Shown: positions 1 to 9,077 of the stretch, one piece after another
Layout: each line of letters begins with the position of its first letter
Position numbering within the stretch: the first letter of the stretch is position 1
Assembly: GCA_947365245.1 (NCBI GenBank)
Contig: CANAWG010000001.1
Coordinates: 236,330-300,329, forward strand
DNA from: an uncultured Oscillibacter sp.
Lineage (GTDB): Bacteria; Bacillota; Clostridia; Oscillospirales; Oscillospiraceae
DNA length: 64,000 nucleotides
Reading direction: 5' to 3'
Program-made: the position numbers and the translations under genes
Notes under the pieces: model-generated
What the model saw: only the letters and a program-made list of their open reading frames with translations
The model's database searches: none
What the model was told of the DNA's origin: nothing

Positions 1-565
1 ACAGCCGCTGCCAGGCGTTGGCGCCGTCGATCTGGGCGGCCTCGTTCAAATCCCCGGGGATGGACTGGAGCCCGGCGATGTAGATGATCATCATGTAGCC
101 GATCTGCTGCCAGCACAGCACGATCACAAGACCCCAGAAGCCGTACTTGGCGCTGATCTTCAGCGCCAGGTCGTACCGGGCCAGAACGCCGTTGAAGATC
201 AGCTGCCAGATGTAGCCCAGCACGATGCCGCCGATGAGGTTGGGCATGAAGAACGTGGTGCGGAAGATGTTGGTGCCGGGGATGTTCTGGGTCAGCACCA
301 TGGCCACGGCGAAGGCGATGACGTTGATCAGCACCACCGTCACCGCGGTGAACGCGGCGGTAAAGAGAAAGGCGTGGAGAAACTCCGCGTCCTGAAAGGC
401 CCTGGCGAAGTTGGAAAGGCCCACGAATTTGGCGTCCGTCACCGCGCGGAAATCGCACAGCGACAGGTACAGTCCCATGATGAAAGGAACGATAAAGCCA
501 ATGATGAACGCCAGGAACGTGGGCCCAAGGAAGACGGGGAAATATCGCTTGATGGATTTTTCCAT
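1..565 (-). CDS. Carbohydrate ABC transporter permease (MalF/UgpA type), 3' end cut by window edge
   Basis: Inner-membrane permease of a binding-protein-dependent sugar importer. The visible 188 residues start MEKSIKRYFPVF at an ATG preceded by AAGGAGG, and include several hydrophobic helices. Near the window edge they reach the EAA loop (EAAQIDGANAWQ) that contacts the ATPase subunit in this family. The gene lies just downstream of a substrate-binding lipoprotein gene on the same strand, the usual order for these operons, so a second permease probably follows outside the window. The substrate cannot be read from the sequence. The family assignment is firm because of the EAA motif; the C-terminus is missing only because the window ends. 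Confidence 0.9.
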   Translation of the reverse strand, partial: MEKSIKRYFPVFLGPTFLAFIIGFIVPFIMGLYLSLCDFRAVTDAKFVGLSNFARAFQDAEFLHAFLFTAAFTAVTVVLINVIAFAVAMVLTQNIPGTNIFRTTFFMPNLIGGIVLGYIWQLIFNGVLARYDLALKISAKYGFWGLVIVLCWQQIGYMMIIYIAGLQSIPGDLNEAAQIDGANAWQRL

Positions 566-607
566 ATCTGAGCCTCCTTGACGGCAAGATTGAAAGGTGA
601 AAAAGTG

Positions 608-640
608 CCGGGACGGGCGGAGCACTTCCGTCCGCCCCGG
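608..640 (-). terminator. Stem-loop between binding-protein and permease genes
   Basis: On the minus strand a GC-rich stem (GGGCGGA / TCCGCCC) lies just after the binding-protein stop codon, with a short T-run soon after. Such a loop commonly reduces read-through into permease genes so that the binding protein is made in excess. It could be a partial terminator or only an mRNA-stabilising hairpin. Confidence 0.45.
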
Positions 641-658
641 TATGGGGTTGCCTCTTGC

Positions 659-1997
659 TTAAACGGTCGGATTGGCCTTCTCTTTGGCCCAGTTGTCCAC
701 GAAAGCGGCCCGCACGGTCTCCCAGTTGGCGTCGGTCTGATCTGCGGCATAGGTGGTCAGGGCGGAGCCCAGGACGTTCTTCCACTCCTCAGAGGGCATG
801 GTGGGGAAGCACCACTTGATGCTGGTCTTGCCCTGGGCCACGTAGTCGTTGGCGATGTTCACCAGGGCGTTGGTGGACTCCAGGTTGCCCTTGAAGGGGA
901 TCACAAAGCCCATCTTGCCCTCGTCGCCGGAGCACATATAGTCCAGGCCGGTCTCGGAGGTGACGCACCAGTACATGAAGTCCAGCGTGGCCTGAATATC
1001 CTCGGGGGCGGCGTTCTTGTTCACGCACCAGTAGTTCTCGGTGCCGGTGCACAGGCCCTGGTTGGCCTCGTCGCCCACGCCGATGTAGATGGGCAGCATG
1101 CCCAGGTTCTCGTCGCCCACGTCGGCCACGTCGCCGTAGGCCCAGGTGCCGTTCTGGTAGAACACGGCCTGCTCGGTGACGAACTCCGCCACGGAGTCAT
1201 CGCCGGTCTTGGCGGAGAGGAGGGTGGGGGCGCAGGTGCAGTTGTTGATGTACAGGTCCCATACGGCCCGGTAGTTGTCCAGGTAGGTGCCCTTGATGGC
1301 CTCGGTGTCGCCGATGCCGTCGGCCTCATACTCGAAGTAGATGGGGAGGTTGGCCAGGTGGGTCTTGAAGCGCCAGTCGGAGGAGCCGTCCATGCCGGCG
1401 GAGGTGAACGCGGAGAAGCCCAGCTCGCCGGAGCGGGCAGTGATGTCCTCAGCCACTTTCTTCAGGTCGGCAAAGGACTTGATGTCGTCCAGGGTATAGC
1501 CGGCGTCGCCCAGCAGCTTGGTGTTGACAATGATGCCGTAGGTCTCGATAACATAGGCGATGCCGGGCATCTCACCGCCGTCCATCAGGGCGAAGTCGTC
1601 GCTGCTCAGCTCGCCGGCGATCTTGGAGCCGGTGAGGTCATAGCAGTAATCCCGCCAGTTCTTCAGGCCCACGGGGCCGTTGACCTGGAACAGCGTGGGG
1701 GCCTCGGTCTTGGCGATCTCGCTCATGAGGGTGGCCTCGTACTGGCCGGAGGCGGCGGTCTGGACCTTCACCTCCACGCCGGTCTCGGCGGTGTAGGCCT
1801 TGGCCAGCTCCTGCCAGGCGGCGTCGGCCTCGGGCTTGAAGTTCAGATAGTACACGGAGCCGGCGGCGGCGTTGTCGCCGGAGCCGCTGCCGGTGCCCGC
1901 GGGAGCGCTGGCCGCCGCCGCTGTTTCCGCCGCCGCAGGCGGCCAGGGACAGCGCCATGGCGCCGCACAGGGCCAGGGTCAAGAGTCTCTTCTTCAT
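659..1997 (-). pseudogene. Sugar ABC transporter substrate-binding lipoprotein, frameshifted near the N-terminus
   Basis: The gene begins with a clear lipoprotein signal (MKKRLLTLALCG, then a lipobox ending LAAC) in one frame. The mature domain, from about VYYLNFKPEADAAW to the end (NPTV), lies in another frame. The switch falls in a GC-rich glycine/serine linker (about 1909-1921). Shifting one base there restores a normal linker (ASAPAGTGSGSGDN) into the mature domain. The mature part has the family-1 extracellular solute-binding look. It lies upstream of the permease on the same strand. Either the strain lost this binding protein or the assembly dropped a base in a GGC repeat; only reads can tell. 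The gene identity is secure. Confidence 0.85.
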
Positions 1998-2040
1998 TTC
2001 ATGTTCCTCCTACTAAATTTTAATGGGCTGCGTCTTGTTC

Positions 2041-2066
2041 TGGAAACGTTACTGGTAACGTTTCCA
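2041..2066. promoter_or_regulatory. Palindromic LacI/cre-like operator of the sugar ABC operon
   Basis: A perfect 26-bp palindrome: TGGAAACGTTAC, a 2-bp centre, then its exact reverse complement. Each half holds an AACGTT core, so it can also be read as two LacI-family sites 12 bp apart; each resembles a cre box with two symmetric mismatches. It lies a few bases downstream of the -10 element of the sugar transporter promoter, a standard repressor position. No lacI-type gene is seen in the window. Confidence 0.75.
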
Positions 2067-2078
2067 ATCCTCGTGGGT

Positions 2079-2107
2079 ATCATATCGCATTTTACCGTGA
2101 GATGCAA
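2079..2107 (-). promoter_or_regulatory. Sigma-A promoter of the sugar ABC operon
   Basis: On the minus strand TTGCAT (2102-2107) and TATGAT (2079-2084) are separated by exactly 17 bp. The start of transcription should fall next to the 2041-2066 palindrome. Confidence 0.75.
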
Positions 2108-2251
2108 GGAAAACTTGAGCGTTTTCCCCAAATTCGGAGAATCGGAGAAAACAGGCCCGTCTGTTTTGTACAATTTACCGAGATTTGCGCAGCCGATCTG
2201 GAAAGGGGGCAAATTTCTCCGGACATTTTAAAAAGCCAGTCATTTTTCCTC

Positions 2252-2280
2252 TTGACAGTATGATGTCAGACTGCCATAAT
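2252..2280 (+). promoter_or_regulatory. Sigma-A promoter of the PFOR gene
   Basis: TTGACA (2252-2257), a 17-bp spacer and CATAAT (2275-2280) lie about 60 bp upstream of the PFOR start codon. The -35 is a perfect consensus. Confidence 0.8.
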
Positions 2281-2339
2281 AGATGTATGATAACACCGCC
2301 CGCCGACGAGAGGCGGAAAAACGGAACAGGGGGAGTATT

Positions 2340-5300
2340 ATGAAACGCAAGACGATGGACGGCAACGAGGCCGCCGCCTACGCCAGCTATGCCTTTACCG
2401 AGGTGGCGACCATCTATCCCATCACGCCTTCCAGCCCCATGGCGGAGCACGTGGACACCTGGGCCGCCAACGGCATGAAGAACATCTTCGGCCAGAGCGT
2501 GAAGCTGATGGAGATGCAGAGCGAGGCCGGCGCCTGCGGAGCCATGCACGGGTCGCTGGAGGCCGGCGCCCTCACCACCAGCTACACCGCCAGCCAGGGC
2601 CTGATGCTGATGGTGCCGCCGCTGTACCGCATCGCGGGGCAGCTGCTGCCCGGCGTCATCCACGTGGCGGCCCGGACCGTGGGCACCAGCGCTTTTTCCA
2701 TCTTCGGCGACCACTCCGACGTGATGGCCTGCCGCCAGACGGGCTTTGCCCAGCTGGCCTCCTCCTGCGTGCAGGAGTGCATGGACCTGGCCGCCGTGGC
2801 CCACCTCTCCGCCGTCAAGTCCCGGGTGCCGTTTATGCACTTCTTCGACGGCTTCCGCACCTCCCATGAGATCCAGAAGATCGACGTGCTGGACTACGCC
2901 GACCTCGCCAAGATGGTGGACCGGGACGCCCTGGCCCGCTTCCGGGGCAACGCCTTGAACAGCGAGCACCCCCTCATGCGCTCCACCGTCATCAACCCGG
3001 ACACGGCTTTCCAGCTGCGGGAGGCGGTGAACCCCTACTACGAGGCCGTCCCCGGCATCGTGGAGGACTACATGGCCCGGATGTCCGCCCTGACAGGCCG
3101 GGACTACCAGCTCTTCAACTACTACGGCGCCCCCAACGCGGAGCAGGTGGTGGTGGCCATGGGCAGCGTCTCCGGGTGCCTCCAGGAGGTGGTCCGGTAT
3201 CTGAACGACCGGGGCCGGAGGGTGGGCTTTTTGCAGGTGCGGCTGTACCGCCCCTTCAGCGCCAAACACTTCCTGGCGGCCCTGCCGGGCAGCTGCAAGC
3301 TCCTCACCGTGCTGGACCGCACCAAGGAGCCCGGCGCCGGCGGCGAGCCCCTCTACAAGGACGTCTGCTCCGTCCTCCAGCACGGCAGCCGCCAGGTGCA
3401 GGTGCTGGGCGGGCGGTATGGCCTCTCCAGCAAGGACGTCACCCCCGCCCAGATGATCGCCGTCTACGACAACATGGCCGGGGAGCAGAAAGACCACTTC
3501 ACCGTGGGCATCACCGACGATGTGACTTTCCACTCCCTGCCCGTGGGGGAGAACGTGGTCACGGCGGACGAGCGCACCATCAGCTGCAAGTTCTGGGGCC
3601 TGGGGTCCGACGGCACCGTGGGCGCCAACAAGAACTCCATCAAGATCATCGGCGACAACACGGACCAGTACGTCCAGGCCTACTTTGAGTACGACACCAA
3701 GAAGTCCGGCGGCGTCACCAAGAGCCACCTGCGCTTCGGCCACACCCCCATCCTCTCCACATACTATGTCACCATGGCGGACTTCATCGCCTGCCACAAC
3801 CAGAGCTACATCGGAAAATACGATATTGTAAACGAGCTGAAAGAGGGCGGCACGTTCCTCCTGAACTGCAATTGGTCCCAGGCGGACCTGGAGACCCACC
3901 TCCCCAACAAGGTCAAGCGCCTCCTGGCGGAGCGGAAGGCGAAGTTCTACACCATCGACGCCAATGACGCCGCCGAGGCCATCGGCCTTGGGAACCGCAC
4001 CAACAGCGTTCTCCAGGCGGCGTTCTTCAAGCTCAGCGGCGTGCTGCCGGTGGACCAGGCCGTGGACTACATGAAAGCCGCCATCCAAAAGACTTACGGC
4101 CGCAAGGGCGACAAGGTGGTCAGCATGAACTGCGCCGCCGTGGACGCGGGCCTCACCGGCCTCCACGAGATTCCCGTCCCCGCCGCCTGGGCGGACCTCC
4201 CCGATGAGCCGGAACAGCAGGATACCACCTCCCCCTGGTACGTCCGCACGGTGATGCGGGCCGTCAACGCCCAAAAGGGCGACAGCCTGCCGGTCAGCGT
4301 CTTCAAGGACGCGGCGGACGGCAGCGTGCCCATGGCCACCTCGAAATACGAAAAGCGGGGCTTTGCCTCCCATGTGGCCAGCTGGATTCCGGACAGCTGC
4401 ATCGGCTGCAACCTCTGTTCCCTCCTGTGCCCCCACGCCGCCATCCGCCCCTTCCTCCTGAACGAGGGGGAGGTCCAAAGGGCCCCGGCGGGCTACATGA
4501 CGAAGGAGGCCAAGGGGGGCAAGGGCTTCGAGGGCCTGCGCTACCGCATCCAGGTGGACCCCCTGGACTGCACCGGCTGCGGCACCTGCGCCGCGGTGTG
4601 CCCCGCCAAGGAAAAGGCCATCGTCATGAAGCCCATCGAGGAGGAGATGCCCCAGCAGCCGAACTGGGACTACAGCCTCTCCCTCTCCCCCAAGGAAAAC
4701 CCCATGAGCAAGTTCACCGTCAGGGGCAGTCAGTACGAGCAGCCCCTGCTGGAGTTCTCCGGGGCCTGCGCCGGCTGCGGCGAGACGCCCTACATGAAGC
4801 TCCTCACCCAGCTCTTCGGCGAGCGGATGGTGGTGGCCAACGCCACCGGCTGCACCCAGGCCTGGGGCTTCAGCGTCCCCAGCTACCCCTACACCACCAA
4901 GCCCAACGGGCGGGGGCCGGCCCTGTCCAACTCCCTCTTCGAAAACAACGCCGAGTACTCCCTGGGCATGGTGCTCAGCGTCCGCCAGCAGCGGCTGCGG
5001 CTGAGAGGCGAGGTCCAGACCCTGCTGGAGGAGACGCGGGACGAGGCGCTGAAAGCGGCCCTCTCCGCTTGGCTCGCGGGCTTCGAGGACAAGGAGCGGA
5101 CCATTGAATTGAGCGACGCGGTGATGGAGGCCCTGAAAAACACCTCCGAGACCGGGGAGACCCTCGAGGCCGTCCGGAGAGCCCAGGACCAGCTGGTGAA
5201 AAAGAGCATGTGGATGTACGGCGGCGACGGCTGGGCCTACGACATCGGCTACGGCGGGCTGGACCACGTGCTGGCCTCCGGGGAGGACGTGAACATCCTG

Positions 5301-5915
5301 GTGGTGGACACGGAGGTCTACTCCAACACCGGCGGGCAGTCCTCCAAGGCCACGCCCTTCGGCGCGGTGGCCCAGTTCGCCGCCGCGGGCAAGCGGACGG
5401 AGAAGAAGGATCTGGGGATGCTGGCCACCCAGTACCAGAACGTGTATGTGGCGTCCGTGGCCCTGGGGGCGGACCCCGTCCAGTACATCAAGGCCCTGCG
5501 GGAGGCGGAGGCCCACGACGGGCCGTCGCTGATCGTGGCCTACGCCCCCTGCATCAACCACGGCATCGTCAAGGGCATGGCCTGGGCCCAGGAGGAGGCG
5601 AAGCTGGCGGTAAAGAGCGGCTACTGGGTGCTCTACCGCTACGACCCCAAGCTGAAGGCGGAGGGCAAAAATCCCTTTATCCTGGACTTCAAGGAGCCCA
5701 GGTACGACCTGCGGGAGTTCTTCATGGGAGAGGTGCGGTTCAACTCCCTCCAGCGGACCTTCCCGGAGGCGGCGGAGGCCCTGCTGGCGGAGGCCCGGAA
5801 CCAGTGCCGCAGCCGCTGGGCCCGGTACACCCATCTGGCGGCCCAGGACTACTCCCACCTGCTGGACGTGCTGGAGGACTACCCCATCCAGGCGCAGGAA
5901 AAGGGCGCGGAGTGA
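2340..5915 (+). CDS. nifJ: Pyruvate:ferredoxin (flavodoxin) oxidoreductase, single chain
   Basis: Converts pyruvate, CoA and oxidised ferredoxin to acetyl-CoA, CO2 and reduced ferredoxin in the cytoplasm, the central step of clostridial fermentation. About 1191 residues, the normal length of the homodimeric enzyme. The N-terminal domain carries YPITPSSPMAEH near residue 25. Two 4Fe-4S motifs (CIGCNLC near residue 690 and CTGCGTC near 745) follow. The C-terminal thiamine-diphosphate domain shows CAGCGETPY, ATGCTQAWG and the GGDGWAYDIGYGG segment. The ATG at 2340 is chosen because AGGGGGAG precedes it and MKRKTMDGNEAAAYASYAF is the family start; an upstream in-frame ATG would add an unconserved tail. 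It is transcribed alone, between its own promoter and a strong terminator. Confidence 0.97.
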   Translation: MKRKTMDGNEAAAYASYAFTEVATIYPITPSSPMAEHVDTWAANGMKNIFGQSVKLMEMQSEAGACGAMHGSLEAGALTTSYTASQGLMLMVPPLYRIAGQLLPGVIHVAARTVGTSAFSIFGDHSDVMACRQTGFAQLASSCVQECMDLAAVAHLSAVKSRVPFMHFFDGFRTSHEIQKIDVLDYADLAKMVDRDALARFRGNALNSEHPLMRSTVINPDTAFQLREAVNPYYEAVPGIVEDYMARMSALTGRDYQLFNYYGAPNAEQVVVAMGSVSGCLQEVVRYLNDRGRRVGFLQVRLYRPFSAKHFLAALPGSCKLLTVLDRTKEPGAGGEPLYKDVCSVLQHGSRQVQVLGGRYGLSSKDVTPAQMIAVYDNMAGEQKDHFTVGITDDVTFHSLPVGENVVTADERTISCKFWGLGSDGTVGANKNSIKIIGDNTDQYVQAYFEYDTKKSGGVTKSHLRFGHTPILSTYYVTMADFIACHNQSYIGKYDIVNELKEGGTFLLNCNWSQADLETHLPNKVKRLLAERKAKFYTIDANDAAEAIGLGNRTNSVLQAAFFKLSGVLPVDQAVDYMKAAIQKTYGRKGDKVVSMNCAAVDAGLTGLHEIPVPAAWADLPDEPEQQDTTSPWYVRTVMRAVNAQKGDSLPVSVFKDAADGSVPMATSKYEKRGFASHVASWIPDSCIGCNLCSLLCPHAAIRPFLLNEGEVQRAPAGYMTKEAKGGKGFEGLRYRIQVDPLDCTGCGTCAAVCPAKEKAIVMKPIEEEMPQQPNWDYSLSLSPKENPMSKFTVRGSQYEQPLLEFSGACAGCGETPYMKLLTQLFGERMVVANATGCTQAWGFSVPSYPYTTKPNGRGPALSNSLFENNAEYSLGMVLSVRQQRLRLRGEVQTLLEETRDEALKAALSAWLAGFEDKERTIELSDAVMEALKNTSETGETLEAVRRAQDQLVKKSMWMYGGDGWAYDIGYGGLDHVLASGEDVNILVVDTEVYSNTGGQSSKATPFGAVAQFAAAGKRTEKKDLGMLATQYQNVYVASVALGADPVQYIKALREAEAHDGPSLIVAYAPCINHGIVKGMAWAQEEAKLAVKSGYWVLYRYDPKLKAEGKNPFILDFKEPRYDLREFFMGEVRFNSLQRTFPEAAEALLAEARNQCRSRWARYTHLAAQDYSHLLDVLEDYPIQAQEKGAE

Positions 5916-5932
5916 GTATAGGAGAAAAAAGC

Positions 5933-5964
5933 GGGCGGGCCGGCTGCTGCCGGCCCGCCCTTTT
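5933..5964. terminator. Bidirectional terminator between PFOR and the recombinase gene
   Basis: A perfect 12-bp stem (GGGCGGGCCGGC, loop TGCT, GCCGGCCCGCCC) has TTTT on the right and an A-run on the left. It can end both the plus-strand PFOR transcript and the minus-strand recombinase transcript. Confidence 0.9.
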
Positions 5965-5978
5965 GTTCCAGCGGGAAG

Positions 5979-7676
5979 TTACAGGGACTTCTCGTAGGAC
6001 TCAATCATCTTCTTGAACGTGTGACCCGTACAACCCGCGCTCTCCCCAAGCGGGCGGGAGGCCGCGCGCAGGTTCTCCAGGTATTTCTCCGTGCTCTCCC
6101 CGGTGAAGATCTTGATCTCCAGCCGCAGTGAGCCGTCCTCCTCCGGGGTGGCGAGAATCTTGTCGATATACCGGTCCACAAACTCCTTGCTGATGAGCCC
6201 CCGGGCGGCGTCCCGCTCCGCCTCCCGCAGCACCCGGCGGATCGTCTCGGCCTGCCTGCGGAACTCCTCCCCGGACAGCTGCCGCTGCTCCAGGCCGCAG
6301 ATCTGCCGCTCCGCCTGGGCGATCTCCCGGTCGCAGTCCTTGTTCATGGCCAGGAAGTCCCGGTCCGACAGCTGGCCCTCCGCGTTGTAGCCCAGGAGCT
6401 TGCTCTTTTTCTTCCGCGCCAGCTCCGCCTGACGGCGCAGCGTCTCGATCTGCGCCGCCGCGTCCGTCCCCTCCCCAATGGATCGATACATCTCAATGTA
6501 TTCCTCAATCAGGGCCTCCGCGTCCGCCTCCGTCTCCCGGAACACCTCGAAGAGCAGCGGTTTCAGCTCCTCCTCGTAGATGGGGAAGGAGGGACAGCTG
6601 TCCGCGCCGTTTTTGATCTTGCCGGAGCAGACCCACTTGCTGTTCCTGCGCCCCTGCCGGTCCACCGACTCCCGGCGGTAGTAGGCCGCGCCGCAGCGGG
6701 TGCAATAGAGCTTGCCGGTCAGGAGATTGGCGTGGCTGCAGATCCCTCGGCGGCCCTTTACGTCCTCGCTGCGGCGCTTCAGAATCTCGTTGGCCCGGTC
6801 CCACAGCGCCTCCTCCACGATGGCCGGGACGATCTCGCCGGTCTCGTCCTTGAACATCACCCACTCCTCCGGCGGGAGGAATTTCTGCTTCTTGGTGAAG
6901 AGGTCGACCACCTTCACCTTGTTGCCCACGTAGTAGCCCTTGTACTTGGGGTTGGCGATGAGGCCCGACATGGTGGTGTGGGCGATTTTGTTGCCGTTGC
7001 GGTTGCGGTAGCCCTTTTCCCAGAACAGCGTCTCGAGCTGCTTCATGGAGTAGTCCCCGGTGGCGTACAGCTGGAACAGCTCCCGCACCATGGGGGCCTC
7101 GGCGGGGTCGATCACCAGGCGGCCGCTGTCCTTGACATAGCCGAAGATGCGGCTGTTGCCCAGCACCACGCGCTTTTTGATGGCCTGGGCGTGGCCGAAT
7201 TTCACCCGGCTGGAGAGCTTGCGCAGCTCGTCCTGGGCGATGCCGGACATGATGGTCAGCCGCAGCTCGCTGTCCTCGTCGAAGGTGTTGATGTTGTCGT
7301 TTTGAAAGAACACCCCCACCCCGGCGCCCAGCAGCTCCCGGGTGTAGAGGATGGAGTCCAGCGTGTTGCGGGCAAAGCGGGTGATCTCCTTGGTGATGAT
7401 GAGGTCGAAGAGGCCCGCCCTGCCGTCCTCCACCATGCGGTGGAAGTCCTCCCGCCGCCTGGTGGTGGCGGCGGAGAGGCCCTCGTCCACGTAGCCCGGC
7501 ACGTACTCCCAGGCGGCGTTTTTGCGGATGAAGTCCTGGTAGTAGCTGACCTGGTTGCCCAGGGAGTTCAGCTGCTCGTCGCTCTCGGAGGACACCCGGG
7601 CGTAGAAGGTCACCCGCAGGGGGATGTCGTAGATGGATCTGGTCCGCAGGGCCTGGCGGATGCTGTGGATGTCCAT
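5979..7676 (-). CDS. Large serine recombinase
   Basis: Site-specific DNA recombinase of about 565 residues. The N-terminal resolvase domain carries the catalytic serine in YARVSSESDEQ (residues 29-30) and the TKEITRFARNTLDSI segment. A recombinase domain and a zinc beta-ribbon (YCTRCGAAYYRR ... WVCSGK) follow, then a charged coiled-coil-like region. This is the architecture of phage and conjugative-element integrases and of TnpX. The start MDIHSIRQALRTRS follows AAAGGAGACG; the longer in-frame version adds an unconserved AT-rich leader. No other mobile-element genes or obvious att repeats flank it here, so it may be a domesticated or orphan recombinase. Its target site is not visible. Confidence 0.92.
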   Translation of the reverse strand: MDIHSIRQALRTRSIYDIPLRVTFYARVSSESDEQLNSLGNQVSYYQDFIRKNAAWEYVPGYVDEGLSAATTRRREDFHRMVEDGRAGLFDLIITKEITRFARNTLDSILYTRELLGAGVGVFFQNDNINTFDEDSELRLTIMSGIAQDELRKLSSRVKFGHAQAIKKRVVLGNSRIFGYVKDSGRLVIDPAEAPMVRELFQLYATGDYSMKQLETLFWEKGYRNRNGNKIAHTTMSGLIANPKYKGYYVGNKVKVVDLFTKKQKFLPPEEWVMFKDETGEIVPAIVEEALWDRANEILKRRSEDVKGRRGICSHANLLTGKLYCTRCGAAYYRRESVDRQGRRNSKWVCSGKIKNGADSCPSFPIYEEELKPLLFEVFRETEADAEALIEEYIEMYRSIGEGTDAAAQIETLRRQAELARKKKSKLLGYNAEGQLSDRDFLAMNKDCDREIAQAERQICGLEQRQLSGEEFRRQAETIRRVLREAERDAARGLISKEFVDRYIDKILATPEEDGSLRLEIKIFTGESTEKYLENLRAASRPLGESAGCTGHTFKKMIESYEKSL

Positions 7677-7734
7677 GGATCGTCTCCTTTTGTTCGTTTT
7701 ATCATGTTCTATTTGCAGTCTATCACAAAATATG

Positions 7735-7769
7735 AATAAAAGCAAGGAGCCGCGGACCTCCGCGGCTCC
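7735..7769 (-). terminator. Terminator downstream of the small ORF
   Basis: A perfect 10-bp stem (GGAGCCGCGG / CCGCGGCTCC) with a 4-nt loop is followed on the minus strand by TTGCTTTTATT. It lies between the small ORF and the recombinase start. Confidence 0.75.
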
Positions 7770-7780
7770 CCCGGTCTTTG

Positions 7781-7978
7781 TCAGGGCGTCCGGCGGCGGG
7801 CGATCTTCTGCGCCATGCGGCTGTACTCCCGCTCCGTAATGAGCCCCCGCCGGTACAAAAGGCGGTTGTAGTAATCAAGCCAGATCTGATCCGCCGCCTC
7901 CGCCCGGCGCTGCCGGCTGGATTTCCTCTCCGATGGGACCGCCTCCTCTCCCTGGAGAGGATTTCCTCTTTTTCCCAA
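7781..7978 (-). CDS. Small SHOCT-like hypothetical protein
   Basis: A 65-residue charged protein whose C-terminal half (LLYRRGLITEREYSRMAQKIARR) resembles the SHOCT / short C-terminal 'GLITEEEY' helix pair. Small proteins of this kind are often found beside clostridial recombinases. The start is uncertain: the frame opens at a TTG without a good ribosome site and no in-frame ATG exists. It sits between two terminators and so is its own short unit. No function is assigned; the serine recombinase next door is the only contextual hint. Confidence 0.5.
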   Translation of the reverse strand: MGKRGNPLQGEEAVPSERKSSRQRRAEAADQIWLDYYNRLLYRRGLITEREYSRMAQKIARRRTP

Positions 7979-8000
7979 ATCTATACGGCGGCGGGAGCGG

Positions 8001-8036
8001 AAAAAAACCCGGCCGGTCTCAAAAGGACCGGCCGGG
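8001..8036 (-). terminator. Terminator of the perR-rubrerythrin unit
   Basis: Perfect 11-bp stem (CCCGGCCGGTC / GACCGGCCGGG) with a 7-nt loop, followed on the minus strand by seven T residues, about 20 bp after the rubrerythrin stop codon. Confidence 0.9.
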
Positions 8037-8055
8037 GCCGCGGGGCGCTCCCCGA

Positions 8056-8592
8056 TCAGTAGTTCTTCGCGTGAATCTCAAAATACGCCTGGGGATGGGC
8101 GCAGACGGGGCAGATCTCCGGGGCCTTCTCCCCCACGACGATATGGCCGCAGTTCCGGCACTCCCAGACCTTGACCTCGCTCTTTTTGAAGACCTCCTGG
8201 GCCTCCACATTGTGGAGCAGGGCGCGGTAGCGCTCCTCGTGGTGCTTTTCGATGGCGGCCACCATGCGGAACTTGGCGGCCAGCTCCGGGAAGCCCTCCT
8301 TTTCGGCGGTGTCGGCGAAGTCGGCGTACATATCCGTCCACTCGTAGTTCTCCCCGGCGGCGGCAGCGGCCAGGTTCTCGGCGGTGGAGCCGATGCCCTG
8401 GAGCTCCTTGAACCACATCTTGGCGTGCTCCTTCTCGTTGTCGGCGGTCTTGAGGAACAGCGCCGCGATCTGCTCGAAGCCCTCCTTCTTGGCCTTGGAG
8501 GCAAAGTAGGTGTACTTGTTCCGGGCCTGGGACTCCCCGGCAAAAGCCGCCTCCAGATTCTTCTCGGTCTGCGTTCCTGTGTACTTGTTCAT
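8056..8592 (-). CDS. rbr: Rubrerythrin
   Basis: Non-haem di-iron peroxidase that reduces hydrogen peroxide in anaerobes, using electrons from rubredoxin-type partners. 178 residues. The N-terminal ferritin-like four-helix domain carries the iron-ligand glutamates ([30 protein letters not shown]). The C-terminal rubredoxin-like domain has two CxxC pairs (CRNCG and CPVC). A good ribosome site (GGAAAGGATGAG) precedes the ATG. It lies about 80 bp downstream of a PerR-like regulator gene on the same strand and ends in a strong terminator, so it is probably co-transcribed with and controlled by that regulator. Confidence 0.96.
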   Translation of the reverse strand: MNKYTGTQTEKNLEAAFAGESQARNKYTYFASKAKKEGFEQIAALFLKTADNEKEHAKMWFKELQGIGSTAENLAAAAAGENYEWTDMYADFADTAEKEGFPELAAKFRMVAAIEKHHEERYRALLHNVEAQEVFKKSEVKVWECRNCGHIVVGEKAPEICPVCAHPQAYFEIHAKNY

Positions 8593-8672
8593 ACGATCTC
8601 ATCCTTTCCAGCGCGTCTGCGTCTATGGTTTCCAGCGGCGGCGGGGAATCCGCCGCCTGTTTGGAGCGATTT

Positions 8673-9053
8673 TCAGCGCCCCTCCCCGGGGCGGGCGGCC
8701 GCCCGGCAGGCCGGGCAGAGGTAGAACACCTTCAAATCGTAGCGCAAAAAGCCCTCCCCCACCGCCTCCCGCAAGGAGGCGGTCAGGTCCGCAAAGGCCG
8801 CGTCGGACAGATTGCCGCAGCGGCCGCACACCAGGTGGTCGTGCTTTCGGACCGCGTCGTACCGGTCCGGGAAGCCCGCCACGGACACCCGGCGGATCAG
8901 GCCGTTCTCACAGAGCTTGTTGACGTTGTTGTACACCGTGGCGAGGGCCACTCCCGGGTGGGTCCTCCGCAGGCGGGCGTAGAGCTGCTGGACGGTCAGG
9001 TGCTCCCGGGAGGCGTTGACGAGTTCGTAAACCGCCCGCTCGTATGTGGTCAT
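8673..9053 (-). CDS. perR: Fur-family peroxide-responsive regulator (PerR-like)
   Basis: Metal-dependent repressor, 126 residues. The winged-helix half (VALATVYNNVNKLCENGLIRR) is typical of Fur proteins. It is followed by the metal site (YDAVRKHDHLVCGRCGN) and a second CxxC (YLCPACR) that forms the structural zinc site. PerR rather than Fur or Zur is inferred from the rubrerythrin gene directly downstream and from boxes in its own promoter close to the PerR consensus. The protein is slightly short at its N-terminus for the family. Autoregulation is likely, because the boxes overlap the -10 region. Confidence 0.88.
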   Translation of the reverse strand: MTTYERAVYELVNASREHLTVQQLYARLRRTHPGVALATVYNNVNKLCENGLIRRVSVAGFPDRYDAVRKHDHLVCGRCGNLSDAAFADLTASLREAVGEGFLRYDLKVFYLCPACRAAARPGEGR

Positions 9054-9077
9054 GCGTGAGGCCTCCCCGCTCTCAGA

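Noticed and set aside
578..2023. Long plus-strand frame over the binding-protein gene.
   Set aside because: Low-complexity Gly/Val/His-rich translation; the opposite strand holds a recognisable lipoprotein.
2175..5858. Very long antisense reading frame opposite PFOR (over 1200 codons).
   Set aside because: It is a GC-bias shadow: the translation is valine-, glycine-, leucine- and histidine-rich, without domain or ribosome site, while the other strand encodes complete PFOR.
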